Notes under the pieces: generated by a model
Told to the model about the DNA's origin: nothing
What the model saw: only the letters and a program-made list of their open reading frames with translations
Database searches by the model: none
Source: Eubacteriales bacterium
GTDB lineage: Bacteria > Bacillota > Clostridia > Peptostreptococcales > Anaerovoracaceae
Reading direction: 5' to 3'
NCBI GenBank assembly: GCA_029009055.1
Contig: JAQXJR010000001.1
Coordinates: 80,712-144,711 of the forward strand
Length of the DNA: 64,000 nucleotides
Translations under genes and position numbers: made by a program
Part shown: one piece after another, positions 60,828-64,000 of the stretch
Layout of the letters: the number at the start of each line of letters is the position of its first letter
Position numbering within the stretch: position 1 is the stretch's first letter

Positions 60828-60853
60828 AAGCCGGGGACCCAGCCCCGGCTAAA
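60828..60853 (-). terminator. Terminator downstream of the Cys-rich membrane protein gene
   Basis: AGCCGGGGacccaGCCCCGGCT perfect stem, T-rich flank on minus strand. Confidence 0.8.
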
Positions 60854-60859
60854 ATCGTG

Positions 60860-61189
60860 TTATTTAGTAAAATCAACGTGTTCGACGTTATCAGGCGTCG
60901 ACGGATCCGAAACGCCCATCTTCAGCTTCTCCAGCTCGCAAGCCTTATCGTGGACCATCTTCGTGACCTCGCCGCGCTCGCCCGTCTTCACGTTACTGTT
61001 GAAACCGAAACAAACGGCGGAAATCGGGCACTCGCTGCAAGCCATCATGTTATTTTCGCGCTCCACACTGTCCGGAGCCGAAGCCTCCTCCGTATTCTTA
61101 GCGCCCAGCATGCCGGCAACCGCGGCAATCACGCCAATCAGAACGCCGGCGACGATAATATACCCAATATGACTGAGAAAATACTCCAT
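60860..61189 (-). CDS. Small membrane-anchored Cys-containing protein of unknown function
   Basis: N-terminal TM (IGYIIVAGVLIGVIAAVAGML) then ACSECPISAVCFG cluster. Confidence 0.65.
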   Translation of the reverse strand: MEYFLSHIGYIIVAGVLIGVIAAVAGMLGAKNTEEASAPDSVERENNMMACSECPISAVCFGFNSNVKTGERGEVTKMVHDKACELEKLKMGVSDPSTPDNVEHVDFTK

Positions 61190-61278
61190 TTATCTCACCC
61201 TTTCGAAATATTCTGAATTTCCCCAAACACTACGGTGAGGAAACACCAATCCCCAAACTCAGCGGCCGAAGCCCTTAC

Positions 61279-62154
61279 TCACCCTTTCGTCCCGCGGCGG
61301 AATCCGTAGATCCTGTAGCAGAAATATATAGCGCCGACCAGCTCAGCCAGCGTGATGAACATCGTTACACGTATATTATACCCCTTGTTGAAGATCTCAG
61401 ACAGACCGTAGAGCGATATAAAATTATTCACAGCATGGATAGCGATCGTAAGCCAGAGAGAATCGTACATTTCATATAGGAAGCACATCATGAGGCCCAT
61501 GATAGCCGCCGCCAGAGCCTGCTCCCAAGTCGTGTGCATGGCAGCCCAGAGCATTGACGCGAATATAGCCGCCGGAGCCCAGCCGAGCCTGGTCTTAAGC
61601 CCATTATAAAGCAAGCCGCGAATCAGCATCTCCTCGGCGAGAGGCGCCAAGATCACGAACAGGGCGAACACCAGGGCGATATTACCACCCTCTATCATTG
61701 ATTGAATGGCGGAAGACGAAGCCGCGCGCGCCCCAGGTATAAACCGCGAAATCCAGCCCGGAACTTCCGACGTCACGTCCATGGTGAGAAAAACGACCAG
61801 AACTGCCATGACAGCTTCCAGCGCGCCGACTGACTCGCCAGCTCTGCCACCTCGCCCAGCAAATCTCCCACGTGCGCCTCTATCGCTCCGCGCGCCATCG
61901 TATTCAGCCGGCAAAGTCCCGAATGACCGCGGATCACTCCCTAGAAGCCCGTGGTAGCGGAAAGCGAAAAAGCAGATCACTATCGTCGCTATCTGCTGGA
62001 GCGCGTTTAATAATAATGTCTCATTAGCCGTCAACGTAAAAGAAGAGCCGGTCATAATGCCGGCTCCCCATGAAATCACGATCCGCACCGTGAAGGCGCA
62101 GATCAGATAATATATGACGGCTGACGAAGGTGCAAGCTTATGATGTTCTCTCAT
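61279..62154 (-). CDS. CPBP family intramembrane (glutamic) endopeptidase
   Basis: FVILAPLAEEMLIRGLLYNGLKTR (EExxxR), SMLWAAMHTTWEQALAA, IHAVNNF. Confidence 0.93.
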   Translation of the reverse strand: MREHHKLAPSSAVIYYLICAFTVRIVISWGAGIMTGSSFTLTANETLLLNALQQIATIVICFFAFRYHGLLGSDPRSFGTLPAEYDGARSDRGARGRFAGRGGRAGESVGALEAVMAVLVVFLTMDVTSEVPGWISRFIPGARAASSSAIQSMIEGGNIALVFALFVILAPLAEEMLIRGLLYNGLKTRLGWAPAAIFASMLWAAMHTTWEQALAAAIMGLMMCFLYEMYDSLWLTIAIHAVNNFISLYGLSEIFNKGYNIRVTMFITLAELVGAIYFCYRIYGFRRGTKG

Positions 62155-62261
62155 TTCGTCCAAGCCTTTTTATTTAAATCAATCAAGCAGCCTCTCAACT
62201 GAGCAGCGCCATTACCGAGCTGCCATATTTCCTGAGCGGCGCCGTTAACGAGCGAAGTCCT

Positions 62262-63692
62262 TTACTGAACCGTGCTCTCGCTCTGGCTCCCGTGAGCCTG
62301 GTGAGCCTGAGCCGCGTTAGCCTTCTGGCTGTGCGGATCGTTCTCCCATACACGCTCAGCGATCGGAGACCACTCAGCAGCATAGGCTTTGCACTTAGCA
62401 CAGAGGTGTTCAGCTGACTCCGGTGACTCGAGGTCTGTAGACTTAGCCCCCGTCTCCTTCACGAGCTTAGGCAGCACGTCCGGGTTCTCCAGCATCGGAC
62501 AAGGCTTATACATATTATCATTAAACGGCTGATTGTTATGGTAAGCCATGAATATAGGTGACTGCAGGATCTCCAGCAGCGTGTTCTTCCTGATGTTAGC
62601 GTTAGAGTAGTGGATGAATACGCATGGCTCAGCGTCGCCGTTAGCGTTAATGTGGAAGTAGTTCCTTCCGCCAGCGATGCAGCCGCCTACGTACGGACCG
62701 TCGTTCTGGAAGTCGAAGCAGAAGAAGCCCTTACCATCTGTCATGTTTCTGACCTTTCTCAGTCTGTCGATCATGTACAGCCTCTGCTGCATAGTCGGCA
62801 TCAGATCCGGGGAAGCGTCCATTCCGACAGGCATGAGGTGGAAGTACATAGTGAACTGAACTCCCTTCTCGATCTCCATGTCGATGAACTCGTCAGATGT
62901 TACGAGCTCGCAGTTAGCTCTCGTGTAAGCGATAGATGTTCCGAACAGGCATCCATGCTGCTTCAAAAGATCCATAGCGTGCATTACCTTATTATATGTG
63001 CCTTCGCCTCTTCTGGAGTCGTTAGTCATCTCGAAGCCCTCGAGGCTGATAGCCAGGTAGAGGTTTCCTACTCTTACGAGGTCCTCGCAGAATTTCTCGT
63101 CTACCAGAGTACCGTTCGTGAATGATACGAAAGCGCACTCAGGGTTCATCTCAGCCAGCTTTATCAGGTCATTCTTACGAACGAGAGGCTCGCCGCCTGT
63201 GAACATGTAGTAGAAGATTCCCAGTTCCTTACCCTGCTGGATGAGGTCGTTCATCTCTTCCAGAGTCAGGTTCATCTTATTGCCGTACTCAGCTGCCCAG
63301 CATCCTGTGCAGTGGAGGTTGCAGGCTGATGTTGGGTCCATCAGGATCAGCCAAGGAACGTTGCAGTTATACTTAACCCTGTTCTCGTTTATCACCTTAG
63401 TTCCGCAGAACATAGCCTCATAGAGGAAGTTCAGGACGAACTGCTTGAGAACGTTCTTATCTGTATTGTCTATTACTCTGTTGATGTACTTGGATAAAGC
63501 GCTGTTCTGATCCTCCAGGAGCACTCTGAACTTATCCATGTCGACGCCCTTATTCAGGCTGTCCACATACTTAGCGATGAGGCCGTACAGATCCATGATC
63601 GCCTGCTGTCTGTTCTTCTGAAGTTTTCCGTAAGCAACATCGAATGCCTTAGAAAATGCCGCTCTTCCAACCTTATGTGCTATATCTCCCAT
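62262..63692 (-). CDS. Radical SAM protein with SPASM-like Cys-rich C-terminus
   Basis: PTSACNLHCTGCWAAEYG (CxxxCxxC), FTGGEPLVRK, NANGDAEPCVFIHYSN, CAKCKAY. Confidence 0.92.
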   Translation of the reverse strand: MGDIAHKVGRAAFSKAFDVAYGKLQKNRQQAIMDLYGLIAKYVDSLNKGVDMDKFRVLLEDQNSALSKYINRVIDNTDKNVLKQFVLNFLYEAMFCGTKVINENRVKYNCNVPWLILMDPTSACNLHCTGCWAAEYGNKMNLTLEEMNDLIQQGKELGIFYYMFTGGEPLVRKNDLIKLAEMNPECAFVSFTNGTLVDEKFCEDLVRVGNLYLAISLEGFEMTNDSRRGEGTYNKVMHAMDLLKQHGCLFGTSIAYTRANCELVTSDEFIDMEIEKGVQFTMYFHLMPVGMDASPDLMPTMQQRLYMIDRLRKVRNMTDGKGFFCFDFQNDGPYVGGCIAGGRNYFHINANGDAEPCVFIHYSNANIRKNTLLEILQSPIFMAYHNNQPFNDNMYKPCPMLENPDVLPKLVKETGAKSTDLESPESAEHLCAKCKAYAAEWSPIAERVWENDPHSQKANAAQAHQAHGSQSESTVQ

Positions 63693-63859
63693 TAAATCCA
63701 ACCCTTTCATGCGCCCTGGGCGCCACCCGGCTACATGCCGGAGCAATTGTATACTTAATTAATTATTGATTATTATATCGATATTTACGCTAAATGAAAG
63801 TTACAACTTTCCCGGTATGTCTAAAAATCCCGAAAAAGCCGGCATCTCACGAAATTTTC

Positions 63860-63884
63860 GGTTCTTCACGGATTTCTGGGGGAT
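63860..63884 (+). repeat. Dispersed 25-bp stem-loop-associated repeat, copy 2
   Basis: GGTTCTTCACGGATTTCTGGGGGAT followed by GGATAGTTGATGACTATCC hairpin. Confidence 0.85.
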
Positions 63885-64000
63885 AGTTGATGACTATCCC
63901 TCATTTTGTTTTTTCTGTCTCACTGCCGGCAGCGAGGAATATCTCACGAGTGTGAAGAAGTATTCATCATTTCGGTACCCATATCCTATTCTCTTCGCTA

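Overview
64-kb window from what looks like a low/mid-GC anaerobic Firmicute (Clostridia-like; inferred from gene content and order). Most of it is housekeeping, largely on the minus strand: thrC; acyl-CoA synthetase; rqcH/NFACT; an alarmone synthetase; rluD-lspA-divIVA-sepF-yggS; trmD-rimM-khpA-rpsP-ffh-ylxM; glmS; a wall-polymer cluster (CDP-glycerol transferase, SppA, LCP protein, TagGH-like ABC transporter, TarI/IspD); maf; acyl-CoA dehydrogenase-etfB-etfA; thiI-cysteine desulfurase; rny; minD; radC; a his operon (hisZ,G,C,B,H,A,F,I and a PHP phosphatase); and a radical SAM/CPBP cluster. Two tRNAs are clear: Ser-GGA (minus) and Glu-CTC (plus, with a consensus promoter). Points of most interest: (1) an in-frame NrdR-cytidylate kinase fusion; (2) a 5-gene cluster of unknown function with an unassigned multi-pass membrane protein, a histidine phosphatase, two choline-kinase-like phosphotransferases and an M20 hydrolase; (3) a ~170-nt, almost fully self-complementary RNA with its own -10 and T-run (6S-like); (4) a membrane-anchored trigger-factor-like protein with a long acidic tail; (5) a tRNA-Ser locus with a duplicated tRNA 3' end and degenerate tRNA-like modules next to accessory genes; (6) a four-unit 33-bp tandem repeat; (7) a dispersed stem-loop repeat; (8) several small ORFs missing from the supplied track. 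All calls were made by eye; no database searches were run.
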